Part shown: positions 45,079 to 56,374 of the stretch, piece by piece | How the letters are laid out: each line of letters opens with the position of its first letter | Position numbering within the stretch: position 1 is the first letter of the stretch | NCBI RefSeq assembly: GCF_018294505.1 | Contig: NC_057808.1 | Location: forward strand, 228,963,780-229,027,779 | Length of the DNA stretch: 64,000 nucleotides | Direction: 5' to 3' | Origin: Triticum aestivum | Lineage: Eukaryota > Streptophyta > Magnoliopsida > Poales > Poaceae | The notes under the pieces: model-generated | What the model saw: only the letters and a program-made list of their open reading frames with translations | Told to the model about the DNA's origin: nothing | Databases searched by the model: none | Made by a program: the position numbers and the translations under genes

Positions 45079-46183
45079 GTCATGCCCATCGGTGCCTCTC
45101 CTATGATGCCTGAGTAGTTCTTTGTAGACCTATGGGTCCATAGTTAGTAGCTAGATGGCTTCCTATCTCTCTTTTGATTCTCAATACAATTGTCTCTTGC
45201 AGATCCATATGATGTAACTCTTTTTTCGATGTGTTTGTTGGGATCAGATGAACTTTGAGTTTATGATTAGATCTATCTTCTTATCCATGAAAGTTATTTG
45301 AGTCTTCTTTGATCTCTTATATGCATGATTGCTTATAGCCTCGTATTTCTTCTCCGATAATTGGGTTTTGTTTGGCCAACTTGATCTATTTTTCATGCAA
45401 TGGGAAGAGGTGCTTTGTGATGGGTTCGATCTTACGGTGCTTGATCCCAGTGACAGAAGGGGAACCGACACGTATGTATCGTTGCTATCAAGGATAACAA
45501 GATGGGGTCTATTTCTACATAAATAGATCTTGTCTACATCATGTCATCGTTCTTATTGCATTACTCCATTTCTCCATGAACTTAATACACTAGATGCATG
45601 CTGGATAGCGGTCGATGTGTGGAGTAATAGTAGTAGATGCACGCAGGAGTCGGTCTACTAATCTTGAACGTGATGCCTATATAATGATCATTGCCTGGAT
45701 ATCGTCATGATTATTTCAAGTTCTATCAATTTCCCAACAGTAATTCGTTTACCCACCGTTTGCTATTTTTCTCGGGAGAAGCTACTAGTGAAATCTACGG
45801 CCCCGAGGTCTCTTTCTTATTATATTTGCCTTTGCAATCTATTTTATTTTATTTTTAGATCTATTAAACCAACAATACAAAAATACCTTGCTGCAATTTA
45901 TTTTTTCTCGCGTTCCCGCGAGATCTATCTACCAAATGATTACAACTTTCTCACGTTCGCTTGCCAATTTCTGGCGTCGTTACCCAAAAGGGATTGACAA
46001 CCCCTTTAACACGTCGGGTTGTGAGTATTTGTTATTTTGTGCAGGTGTTGTTTACGTAGTGTTGCTTGTTTCTCCTACTGGTTCGATAACCTAGGTCTCA
46101 TCACCGAGGGAAATACCTATCGTCGCTGTGCTGCATCATCCCTTCCTCTTTGGGGAAATACCGACGTAGTCTAGCAGACATCA
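45079..46183 (+). repeat. 3' LTR of element B, second part
   Basis: Continues the LTR broken at 34623. Shared blocks include GATGTAACTCTTTTT and ATGCATGCTGGATAGCGGTC. It ends GTCTAGCAGACATCA, as the 5' LTR does at 30896. Confidence 0.9.
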
Positions 46184-46391
46184 ATGTCTGAAATTTTAAA
46201 TGGGGGATAAGTTCGTAACTTTCCCACGTTTCAAACAAGCGCGTCCCAAAGTTTGAGACCCCCTCCATTTCCCCATTCATACACCGTCGGCGCCACAACA
46301 ACCTCCCCACTGCGGCCAGCCTCCTTTGTCCGCCATCCCATCATCCACCTTGCCGGAGCCGCTACCCCTACCCTGTAGTCCACTGCAAGAG

Positions 46392-46629
46392 ATGGACGTC
46401 TCTCTTCCACGGCGCCGGACCAGGATCCTTTCATCCCGTCCTCTCGCTTCATCGGCGCCGTCGTCCACCTTGCCGTTGTCGCTCGTACGACTGCCTCATC
46501 CACGGCAACATGACTTATCCCCTGACCCGGCCGTCTGCCGTCTAAAGTCTTCTTCCGCGCCGCCAACAGTCATTGCAGCCGTAGCATCCTCAACATATCC
46601 ACAGGGGCCTACGCGGCGTCGCAAGAGAG
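46392..46629 (+). pseudogene. First exon of locus 2 (paralogue of gene 1)
   Basis: ATG 46392 opens MDVSLPRRRTRILSSRPL, continues with Ser/Pro/Leu-rich sequence (SSAPSSTLPLSLVRL) and reaches PQGPTRRRKRGG. A donor AGAG|GTGG lies at 46626-46633. GGCGCCGTCGTCCACC is shared with exon 1 of gene 1. The Arg/Lys cluster could be a nuclear signal. Whether the start is real cannot be judged here. Because the last exon carries stops, I call the locus a pseudogene. Confidence 0.45.
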
Positions 46630-47046
46630 GTGGTACTCTTTCATATGTGCTTAAGTTATTGATGTCACCCAGAAAATAGATCTAACTTGTTTACTGTACT
46701 TTTCTTGTCCGTACCAAATCATAGTGGCTAGTTGAAAGAAAACATTAGTTGCCAAGTAGCCTTTGTCTGGTTTGCACCTTCAGATCCGCCATGGCATGGT
46801 CACTATACTCGTAAAGCTTATATTTTTTCCCCTGTATATTCACTACCATCATCGTAGGTGCTTTGTGTCGTGGTAGCATTGCTCCTCTAGACCTCAACCC
46901 ATCAAGCGAAACAACATGTCACTCATAATTCCAAAGCTTAGTTGTTGAAATACGAATCTAATGTGATGCTCATATCACTAAAACAGAGAACGTTTAATTG
47001 GTCACATAATGTTCCTATATTCATTTCGAAAAGCATGTGCGCCACA

Positions 47047-47204
47047 CACTGGCGGAGCTATAGTTAAAATATTGGGCGGGCCAAATGGCTTAGGCCACAG
47101 GGGATCCCAAATTTTGGTACAAATTTACCTTCACTCCTTTGTATATTGGACTAGGGCTGAGCGGGCCATGGCATTGTTTTGTTCTTATGTAGCTCTGCCA
47201 CTGG
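47047..47204. mobile_element. Small inverted-repeat element, about 158 bp
   Basis: CACTGGCGGAGCTATA at the left and TAGCTCTGCCACTGG at the right are inverted copies. The equivalent position in the sister unit near 48725 lacks this insert, supporting an insertion. The superfamily is not assigned. Confidence 0.5.
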
Positions 47205-47278
47205 AGACAGCAGGGATTTGCATTTCTCTGTGCGCTCTGGTTCATCATGGGTGGGCAACACACATTGTATTATCTAAC

Positions 47279-47505
47279 TAGCAAGATTCCCGTGTGTGCA
47301 CGGAACATCAAGATGCATTTGTATGAGTAGTTTATCTTGTGGGAGAAAAGGATGAACGAGGGAAGGCCTTATCTGCAAATGTGGAGAGGATTGCGGGTAA
47401 ATTGTCATAGTTTCCTTCCTATCCGTTAGATATAGATCGGACGACCTATATTGCAGGATGGCAGGCACACCATCATCACCAACTCTGCTTTTTATAAGAG
47501 TAGAG
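47279..47505. repeat. Dispersed small element, copy 3
   Basis: Begins ACTAGCAAGATTCCCGTGTG and ends ACCAACTCTGCTTTTTATAAG. It is similar to 23553-23985 but about 200 bp shorter in the middle. Confidence 0.6.
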
Positions 47506-47703
47506 AGTCGAGATAGAGATAAGAGTATAAGAGTAGAGAAATCTGCTTGCTCTTTGTTATCATGTTCCTCTTCTATTCTTCATAATAAGTATATTACCTC
47601 CTCCATTCCTAAACTGCCTTGGGTGCGTGAGTGTGTTGTGGTGGCGTGCGTTTGTAGTTCATCGTTGCTTTATTTATAAAGCGGGGCGAAAACCTTTTTC
47701 GGT

Positions 47704-47849
47704 AAAATATAAGTCCTTTTAGATGTTCCAATAAGAAGTACATACGGATGTATATAGACACATTTTAGAGTATAAATTCACTAATTTTGCTCCGTATGTA
47801 GTCCGCATTCGAATCTCTAAGAGATTTGTATTTAAGAACGGAGGGAGTA
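47704..47849. mobile_element. Stowaway MITE, left end missing
   Basis: AATATAAGTCCTTTTAGATG, CATACGGATGTATATAGACA and the right end TTAAGAACGGAGGGAGTA are typical of the common Triticeae Stowaway family. The left CTCCCTCCGTTC end is absent. Confidence 0.75.
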
Positions 47850-49844
47850 GTATAGTATGTTTCTTGTCGGGAAGTGGAGTAGGGACATTTGCAGTCGACA
47901 GGTCTATTGGGTAGCTTCAGATGGATGCTTTCAACGATTCTAGATGGCCTGCCATAATATCCGGGAAATTCTAGGAGCTATGTCGTCTTTGATATTCTAG
48001 ACTGATAGTAACAGTATTGTGCCTTCAGTTGAGTAGAGCTGCCCCTTTTGGGGCCGAAGCCTTTCTTGCCGTACCGGCAATACAAGCCCATATGGTCCAG
48101 CTAGTTCCACTTTCCTGATTTTACTCTTGATGCTTAGGGTTTTTCCCTTTTATCTACTCTACTATGATCTGCGTAGGTGCTTTCTGTCGTACTAGCAATA
48201 CTCCATCCTTCAAGCTAAACAACACAACACTCATAATTCCGAAGCTTAGTTGTTTAAATATGATTGTGATATGATACTGATATTAGTTAACAGACACATT
48301 TAATTGGTAAGCTAAAGGTCCCACTTGAGTTTCCAAATGCATGTCGCGACATATAGAGAGACAGCGGAATTGAATCTTTATCACTTGTTGACTGTACTTT
48401 CTTGTCCATACCAAATCTTAGTTGTTATTTCAAAGCAAACATCGGTTGCTAACTACCCTTTGCGCAGTTTGCAACTTCAGATCTGCCATCCCACTGCCAC
48501 GGTCAACACTATACTCATCATGCTTACGGTTTCCCCATTTTATGATGACCACGATCAGCCTACGTGGTTCGTGTCGTAATAGCACTGCTCCACCTATCGA
48601 GCTAAACAAGCTTAGTTGTACAAATTCAAATATGATATTATGCTGATATTAGTAAAACTGAGACATGTTTAATTGGTCAGCTAAATGTTCCTACTTCAGT
48701 TTCGAAATGCATGTGAGCCATATATGGAGAGACCAGAAGGAATAGTATTGCTCTGTGCGCTCTGGTTCATCATGGTTGGGCAACAAACATTGTATAGAAA
48801 AACTTGTAATATCTTCAATCTGCTTGCTCTTATGCTCTTCTTTAACATGATGCTCTTCTCTTCTTTAATAAGTATGTTCCTCGTTGGGAAGAGTAGCAGA
48901 GACATTTTCGGTCGACTGGTCAGGTTGGGTTGTTCTCCCTTAGTATATTTTGAATCTGTCAGGTCAGGTTGACTTGTTCTTCTTTACTATATGTTGAAGT
49001 TGTCTTCTATGAAGTATCATCACTTCTGGAGCTCTCATATTTTGAGTTGTAGGCCACATTATATTAATGCACACACCAAATTACAGGATGCATGGCATCT
49101 CTCAGAAGAATTGCAGAGATAGCACAAAGGGGTTTACAGGGAGGAAGTATTAGATTAGAATCATTTCTGCATTACAAAGATGATCTCACTTGTTTTTATG
49201 TTTTCATGCATGTCTGGTACTGAACATGATCAAAATGAATATGAGAATGGGCGCACGAGAGGAATATTGCGGAACAATCCACTGGCTAACAAACTTGGCA
49301 TGGTGGAGGATGGCCTATCTTATTCACCCATCGAGGTGCTTGCTCTAACTTGGTAAGGTTGTATTGGTCGCACATATTTTGCATATGACCTCTTGCACTA
49401 TTTCTACTTTGTTACACCACCATCTGCTTAGTTTAAGCATCATATATGAGTATATGCCATACCTATCCATTTTCTGTACCTATTCCATGTGTCATCATAC
49501 TATGTTTTTCCAGTCAAATGTTGTTCTTTCGTAATAGATGTCCAAAAGGAAGAGGGTGAGTGCAGATCCTCAAGGAGTACAAACTACGTATTTGGAAAAG
49601 GTAGTGATACGTGTTAAATCAAATAGATTAGCAGCCACAGAAAACACAAGCCCAACTGTACCACACCTTACCCCTACTCCACTAGCCAAACCCCTATTAG
49701 AACTATAGAGAGCCCAGTGTCAGGTACTGTCTATGATATGAATTCAAAATTTGAACTCCTAAATTTCTGCATGTGCCTTACGTTCTCTCTTGTATGAAAA
49801 CTAATTTTAGATGAATCTCCTTGCTCAAAGGATCATAGGATCTC

Positions 49845-50480
49845 ACAACAATACTGGGCACTGCATTGCTCTTGTTAGTACCTCTTGCCCTTTCCAGCAT
49901 ACGTACACTCATTGTTGTTTGATTATGTAGCATCACTATAAATGTTCGCTTCTTTATCCTCCCTTTGCTCAAAATTATAAGATCTATATTTACTCTTAGA
50001 CAAATGTAGAATTAACACAATGGTTATGAAGTTTTGGATTGCTCATGTAAGTACCTGTTGTCATGTACTCCCTCTATATCGAATTAATTGTTGATCAATA
50101 GGATGTATTTAGAACTTAATAGTGCTAGAAACATCCATTTGAGTGACAAGTAATAACGGACGATGGTGGTATTACCGTACTTGCATTGCGAGATAGTTGA
50201 TTGTCTAGCATTACTCTGCATCTTATCTGCCCTGCCCTCCACTTTCTCCAAATTATCAGATCTACATTTACTCTTACCAAAATGTTGAATAAAGCCAATA
50301 CCACTGCACACGTTGATGTCTGCATTCCTCTTGTCAGTACCTTTTGCCTTGTAACGCTGCACTTAATTAATGGCTATTTGATTATGTATCATCACTCTAC
50401 ACCTGAGCTTCATTATCCTCTATTTCTTCCAATATTATTTGATCTATATTTACTCTTTGCAAAATGTAGAATAATGGCAA
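49845..50480 (+). repeat. Three-unit repeat in locus 2
   Basis: GATCTATATTTACTCTT and AAAATGTAGAAT-type motifs, with GATTATGTA(G/T)CATCACT and CTCTTGT(T/C)AGTACCT, recur at about 49865-50020, 50220-50345 and 50385-50480. This is an intronic tandem duplication. Confidence 0.6.
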
Positions 50481-50797
50481 CGCTTATAAAGAAGTTTCTT
50501 TGGGGAATTTATTGAATTATGTTTCCATTGACATGTAGAAGGGCTTTGTCCAGCCCGTGTTAACATCTAATGTAAGTTCATCCTTCTCAAGCCTTCAAAC
50601 TTTGTTCTAGTATAGATTTGGATAGGCATCATTTCCTCCACTGCCCTTTACTTTGGTGTTAACATCTGATTGGATGTTTGCAACAACTACCAGTTTTAAA
50701 TTCTAGTTGTAAAAACATGTTCCTTATGCATAATAGATCCATTTATTTTCTTATATAATTCTGAAACCTGTTATGTGTCTCCTTGTTTCTCTTTCAG

Positions 50798-51175
50798 AGT
50801 CGTATCTCTTATGCCAGGTAGAAATATAGGGAAGATAGTGAGTCAAACCATCTTGAAGAGAGCGAGATGACCGCAAGGTCCTGTCCTGATGAAGACAGTG
50901 AGTTGAAGCTGCTCACCAGCAACTATGAGACAACCTCTGTGTAGTCGCTGCCTCAATTAGTTCGACTTCTTCAGTCTGAACTTAAAGCGGAAAGGCTTGC
51001 TTCAGCTCAGCTCCAACTTGATGTCAATGACGCAATGAAGATCTCAGAGGACTGCCTTGCATGCTTTGGTGCTATACAATTAGGGATAGAGCATCTATCA
51101 TTGACACAAATGAGGTCTCATCAGCTTGTTCGGCTGCTTGCGGTGCCCGTCCCGGCCAGGCCTATTGCCTTCTGA
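50798..51175 (+). pseudogene. Last exon of locus 2: coiled-coil C-terminus with two stops
   Basis: After the acceptor TCTTTCAG (ending 50797) a single frame runs to TGA 51173-51175, with in-frame TAGs at 50819-50821 and 50942-50944. The first part is acidic (HLEESEMTARSCPDEDSELK). The second is helical (VRLLQSELKAERLASAQLQ, then a stretch ending RSHQLVRLLAVPVP). Organisation and composition match the last exon of gene 1 at 28088-28432, where no stop occurs. The function is unknown. Two TAGs without a frameshift suggest decay by point mutation. Confidence 0.5.
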
Positions 51176-51369
51176 AGTGCTATCAGTTTGGTATATTCTT
51201 TTGTCGGTGCGTTTATATGCACTAGTGGCGGCCCTTGATGCCCAGTGTATGTAATCCACGGTCACGTTGCGCTTTATTATCACCGGTGGCGAACTTTGAT
51301 TCCCAGTGGATGTAATATGCCGTAATTTTTTATTGTATAGTCTAGGTTTATTCTCGGTCGGTATGCTAT

Positions 51370-52300
51370 AATTTAGGCCGGAAGGTTCAACGGATCTCAA
51401 TGTTGTCGGTCTTCAGGCCGGTCCGTTACTCATATGGGCCAAGTGGGCCTATAATCATCTCGAGCCATTAGCAGGTCTAAACGTATAGTAGTTTTCCGCC
51501 TTTAACAAGCAGAGTAAAGTTCTGGCCAACTGGGCCAGAGAATACCATGGGCTTTTAACAGGATAAAAACTAGATTGGGCTAGCATTGAGCCAAAAAATT
51601 CATGGGCCAATACAGGCCAAAAATGCCTGAGGCCCATGTTTGGCCCAAATAAGACGAGCCTTTAACAGGCCAAAATATATCTTGGGCCCTCTTTGGCCCA
51701 ATAAAATTATGGGCTTTAAGCAGGCCGGTATCAACGCGGGCCGTAGGCCCAACAGTGTCACGGGCCATTATCAGATGGGCTGTAAGTAGGCTGGATTCAA
51801 CGCAGGCTATAATTAGGCCCAACTATTACACGGACCATTAACAGGCCGATAGGCCAGTTGGGCTGAAATTTATCCATGAAGACTATGGGCCGTTAAGAGG
51901 CCTAAAGTTACTTCTGACAAGAAAGAGCCTAGTTTCTGCATGGGCCGTTAAATGGCCTGAAGTTAAACCGAGCCGACAACATCCGAGATGCACCACGGGC
52001 AGCTAACAGGCCGAAACTATTATTGGGCCGAACTGGTAAACTGGCATTTAACAGGCTGAAATACAAACCTGGCTTAGAATGGGCCCAAAAGAACAATGGC
52101 CTGTTAACGGGCCTAATCCGATATGGGCCGTAATTTTCCCAAAACACGACAAGCTGTGAACGGGCCTGATCTGGTATGTGCCTCAATTTGACCCAAAACA
52201 TGGCAGGCTCTTAACGGGCCAGCCCACTAGTGTCTGAAAAAATATGGTGGGCCTTTAGCTGGTTCGGCCTTTTTACCTTAAATGGGCCAATGTTGGGTTG
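51370..52300. repeat. Degenerate array of GGGCC / GTTAACAGGCC motifs
   Basis: Motifs such as TGGGCC, TTAACAGGCC, GGCCCAA and CGGGCC recur every 30-70 bases over more than 900 bp, with strong variation between units. No reading frame is conserved. It follows the last exon of locus 2 and ends near CCACGTGTCGAC (52302). 52302-52498 shows no gene. Confidence 0.7.
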
Positions 52301-52498
52301 TGCCACGTGTCGACATATCATAGGCGTCTTCCATCCATTGTAGGGATGACATCTATCCCAACGATGAGATGACACATGCATTAGCCGGCGAATGAGAATT
52401 TTACACGTGGAAAATCCCCATTGGTCGAGGCTGTTAACAGGTTATCGGATCCAAACCGGAACCCGATAGCTTAACGGCAACCCGTTACGGTGGATGCG

Positions 52499-54031
52499 TG
52501 ATACGTCCATTTTGCATTATGTTTTCTTACTGTTATTTATGATGTTTTTATCCATAATAATACTTTTTGGAGTAATTCTAATGCCTTTTCTCTCATAATA
52601 TACAAGGTATACACAAGAGGGAGAATTCCGGCAGTTGAAAATCTATACCTGGAAAACCTACGTCAGGCCACCTATTCTACACAACTCCAAACAAGTTGAA
52701 ACTTCACGGAGATTTTATCAACTATATGACGAATATTGGAGAAAATAACTACCAGAGGGGGCCCACCAAGTGAGCACAACCCACCTGGGTGCACCAGGGT
52801 GCCCACGCACGCCCTGGTGGGTTGTGCTCACCCCAGGCCCACCTCCGGTGCCCATCTTCTGGTATATAGGTCATTTTGACCTAGAAAAAATATAAGGAGA
52901 AGACTTTCGGGATGAAGCGCCGCCGTCTCGAGGCGGAACTTGGGCATGAGCACTTTTGCCCTCCGACGGAGCGATTCCGCCGGGCGAACTTCCCTCCTGG
53001 AGGGGGAAATCATCGTCATCATCATCACCAACAACTCTCCCATCTTGGGGAGGGATATCTCCATCAACATCTTCAACAGCACCATCACATCTCAAACCCT
53101 AGTTCATCTCTTGTGTTCGATCTTGGTACCAGAACTATAGATTGGTGCTTGTGGGTGACTAGTAGTGTTGATTACATCTTGTAGTTGATTACTATATGGT
53201 TTATTTGGTGGAAGATTATATGTCCAGATCCAATATGCTATTACTCCTCTGATGTTGAGCATGATTATCATTTGTGAGTAGTTATCATTTGTGAGTAGTT
53301 AATTTTGTTCATGAGCTCACGGGAGAAATCATATTGCAAGTAATCATGTGAACTTGATATGTGTTCAATTTTTTGATAGTATGTATGTTGTGATTCCCTT
53401 AGTGGTGTCATGTGAACGTCGACTACATGACACTTCGCCACATTTGGCCCTAAGGGAATGCATTGTGGAGTAGCAATTAGATGATGGGTTGCGAGAGTGA
53501 CAGAATCTTAAACCCTAGTTTATGCGCTATTCCGTATGGGACCGATTGGATCCAAAAGTTTAATGCTACGGTTAGAATTTATTCTTAATACTTTTCTCGT
53601 AGTTGTGGATGCTTGCGGGAGGGTTAATCATAAGTAGGAGGCTTGTTCAAGTAAGAACAGCGCCTAAGCACCGGTACACGCACATATCAAATTATCAAAG
53701 TAGCGAACACAAATCAAACCAAAATGGTGAAATTGACTAGATGAAATTCCCGTGTACCTTCAAGAACGCTTTGCTTATCATAAGAGACCGTTTTGGCCTG
53801 TCCTTTGCCTCAAAAGGATTGGGCTACCTTGTTGCACTTTTGTTACTACTATCGTTACTTGCTCGTTACAAACTATCTTGCTATCAAACTACTCTGCTAC
53901 TTACAATTTCAGCACTTGCAGACATTACCTTGCTGAAAACCACTTGTCATTTCCTTCTGCTCCTCGTTGGGTTCAACACTATTACTTGTCGAAAAGAGAT
54001 ACAATTGATCCCCTATGCTTGTGGGTCATCA
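52499..54031 (+). repeat. 5' LTR of element D
   Basis: 1533 bp, TGATACGTCCATTTTGCATT to TGCTTGTGGGTCATCA. The second end was fixed by comparison with the solo LTR at 43398-44918. TATA-like TATATAGG lies near 52863. Confidence 0.88.
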
Positions 54032-54042
54032 AGGCTATTTTC

Positions 54043-54060
54043 TGGCGCCGTTGCCGGGGA
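54043..54060 (+). other. Primer binding site, tRNA-Asp
   Basis: TGGCGCCGTTGCCGGGGA is complementary to the 3' end of plant tRNA-Asp (...CCCCGGCAACGGCGCCA) and lies 11 bases after the LTR. Confidence 0.85.
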
Positions 54061-54137
54061 GTGAAGCGCCGTTGGTAAGTGGAATATGGTAAGGAAACAT
54101 TTATATAGTGTGCTGAAATTTATTGTCACTTATTACT

Positions 54138-54898
54138 ATGGAAAACAATCCTTTGAGGGGTTTGTTCGGGGTATCTTCACCTTGACCGGAATCACAATTA
54201 GCTACCCCTCAACCTACTGCACCTGCTGAAAATATTGAATATGAAATTCCTTCGGGTATGATAGAACAACTGCTAGCTAATCCTTATGCAGGAGATGGAA
54301 CTGAACATCCTGATATGCACTTGATATATGTGGAAAAAATTTGTGGGTTGTTTAAGCTTGCAAGTTTACCCAGAGATGAAGTTATGAATAAGGTTTTCTC
54401 TTTATATTTGAAGGGAAAAGCATTGGCATGGTATAGGCTATGCGATGATATTGGATCCTGGAATTGGAATCAATTGAAATTGGAGTTTCATCAAAAAATT
54501 ATCCTATGCATCTAGTTCATCGTGATCAGAATTATATATATAATTTTTGGCCTCGTGAAGGAGAAAGTATCACTCTAGCTCGGGGGAGGCTCAAGTCAAT
54601 GTTATATTCATGCCCCAATCATGCGCTCTCAAGAGAAATTATTATCCAGAATTTTTATGCTCGGCTTTCTCGTGATGATCAATCCATGCTTGATACTTCT
54701 TGTACTGATTCTTTCATGAAGAAAACTATTGAATTCCGGTGGTATCTTTTGGAAAGAATTAAAAGCAACTCTAAAGATTGGGAACTCGACAAAGGTAAAG
54801 AGTCGGGTATTAAACTTAAATATGATTGTGTTAATTCTTTTATGAATACCGATGCTTTCAAAAGTTTAGCACTAAATATGGACTTGTCTCTGAGATAG
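54138..54898 (+). pseudogene. Element D gag
   Basis: ATG 54138 (MENNPLRGLFG) is followed by TGA at 54183-54185. The frame then continues through HPDMHLIYVEKICGLFKL and LYLKGKALAWYRLCDDIGSW, and shifts near 54500 to NFWPREGESITLARGRLKSM and further. This is the retrotransposon gag (capsid) domain of gypsy elements, where E-G-E-S-x-x-x-A is a core helix. No zinc knuckle is seen. The region 54899-55110 is a linker to protease. Confidence 0.85.
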
Positions 54899-55026
54899 TA
54901 GCCTCCTTTTGTGAATCATTTGCTACTCATGTTGATCTCCCTAAAGAGAAGTGGTTTAAATATCACCCACCTATTAAATAAGAAATTAAAGAACCGGTAC
55001 CAATTAAAGAAGAAACCATAATTTAT

Positions 55027-56362
55027 AATGTTGATCCAGTCATTCCTTCTGCTTATATTGAGAAACCACCTTTCCCTGTTAGGATAAAGGAACATGCTAA
55101 GGTCTCAACAGTGGTTAACAAAAGCTATATTAGAACACCTAAACCTGATGAAAAAAATAAAGTAGAACCTAGTATTGCTATGCTTAAAGATCTCTTGGAA
55201 GAAGATATGGATGGGCATGTTATTTATTTTGCGAAGAAGCTGCTAGCATTGCCAATCCTAATAAAAAGGATAAACATAGACCTGTTGTTGGCATGCTTGT
55301 TGTCTCAGTAAAAATAGGAGATCACCGTTATTATGGTTTATGTGACATAGGTGCTAGTGTGAGTGCTATTCCTTACACTTTATATCAAGAAATTATGAAT
55401 GACATAGCACCCACAGAAATAGAAGACATAGATGTTACTATTAAACTTGCTAATAGAGACACTATATCACCAATTGGGATTGTTAGAGATGTTGAAGTCT
55501 TATGTGGGAAAATAAAATACCCTACTGATTTTCTTGTTCTTGGTTCCCCACAAGATGACTTTTGTCCATTTTCTTTGGTAGACCTTTCTTGAACACCGCT
55601 AATGCTAAAAAAGATTGTGAGAAACAAACTGTCAGTGTTAGTTTTGGTGATGAGTCTCATGAGTTTAAGTTTTCCAAGTTTAGTAGATAGCTTCATGAAA
55701 AATAATTGCCTAGTAAGGATGAAATAATTGGTCTTGCTTCTATTGTTGTACCACCTACTAATCCTTTAGAACAATATTTGCTAGACCATGAAAATGATTT
55801 ACATATGCATGAAAGAAATGAAATAGATAATATTTTCTTTGAACAACGTCCTCTGCTTAAACACAATTTGCCTATTGAAACTCTAGGAGGTCCTCCTCCA
55901 CCTTAAGGTGATCCTGTGTTTGAATTAAAAGAATTGCCAGACACTTTGAAATATGTTTATCTTGATGAAAAGAAGATATATCCTGTCATTATTAGTGCTA
56001 ACCTTTCAGAACATGAAGAAGAAACATTATTGAAAGTTCTAAGGAAGCACCGAGATGCTATTGGATATACTCTTGATTATTTAAAGGGCATTAGTCCCAC
56101 TCCATGTCAGCACAAAATTAATATCGAATCTGATGCTAAACCTGTTGTTGATCACCAACGTCGGTTAAATCTGAAGATGAAAGAAGTGGTAAGAACGGAA
56201 ATAGTAAAACTTCTGGAAGCAGGTATAATATATCCCATAGCTGATAGTAGATGGGTATGTCCTCTTCATTGTGTCCCTAAGAAAGGAGGCATTACTGTTG
56301 TTCCTAATGATAAGACTGAACTTATTCCACAAAGAATTGTTACATGCTATAGAATGGTAATT
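55027..56362 (+). repeat. Tandem duplication in element D, copy 1 (protease and RT start)
   Basis: This segment is repeated at 56367-57702, offset 1340 bp, with about 21 differences by eye (about 1.6%). The junction at 56363-56366 reads AAAG. AATTAAAGAA also occurs at 55002-55011, so the junction fits recombination at AATT plus a small deletion. Confidence 0.92.
55111..55592 (+). pseudogene. Element D protease, copy 1
   Basis: VEPSIAMLKDLLEEDMDGHV precedes the protease core VSVKIGDHRYYGLCDIGASV, with the catalytic Asp in DIGAS at 55344-55358 (most relatives have DLGAS). A one-base loss near 55230 shifts the frame relative to copy 2. The conserved TDFLVLGSP block follows. The enzyme would cut Gag-Pol. 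Confidence 0.8.
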
Positions 56363-56374
56363 AAAGAATGTTGA
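55706..56374 (+). pseudogene. Element D RT N-terminus, copy 1 (truncated)
   Basis: The linker ends GGPPPP followed by TAA at 55904-55906. The frame 55916-56374 then reads HEEETLLKVLRKHRDAIGYT, RRLNLKMKEVVRTEIVKLLE and SRWVCPLHCVPKKGGITVV. It ends at the duplication junction before the first catalytic Asp, so this copy cannot make an RT. Confidence 0.85.

Larger units (their letters stand above)
29351..46183 (+). mobile_element. Element B: non-autonomous Ty3/gypsy retrotransposon, split by element C
   Basis: The 5' LTR is 29351-30896, the internal part 30897-34142 with one gag-like ORF and no pol, and the 3' LTR is 34143-34623 plus 45079-46183. The target duplication is ATGTT (29346-29350) versus ATGTC (46184-46188), one mismatch. 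Its own DNA is about 6.4 kb; the remainder is element C, inserted in the 3' LTR. Elements with gag only must borrow pol from an autonomous relative. The PBS region (30908-30924, ending GTTGCCGGGGA) resembles the tRNA-Asp site of element D. Confidence 0.88.
46683..48725 (+). repeat. Three diverged repeat units in the first intron of locus 2
   Basis: A block with CTGTACTTTTCTTGTCC, AAGCTTAGTTGTTGAAATA, TTTAATTGGTCAC and TTTCGAAAAGCATGTG occurs at about 46690-47040, 48120-48345 and 48385-48725. A further motif TCTGTGCGCTCTGGTTCATC recurs at 47229 and 48750. The first two units are separated by later insertions. These are duplicated intronic blocks of about 230-350 bp without coding sense. Confidence 0.6.

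Noticed and set aside
54043..54060. Possible tRNA gene fragments at the tRNA-like sequences (also 35510-35527)
   Set aside because: They match only the 18 nt 3' end in antisense, immediately after LTRs, so they are primer binding sites.
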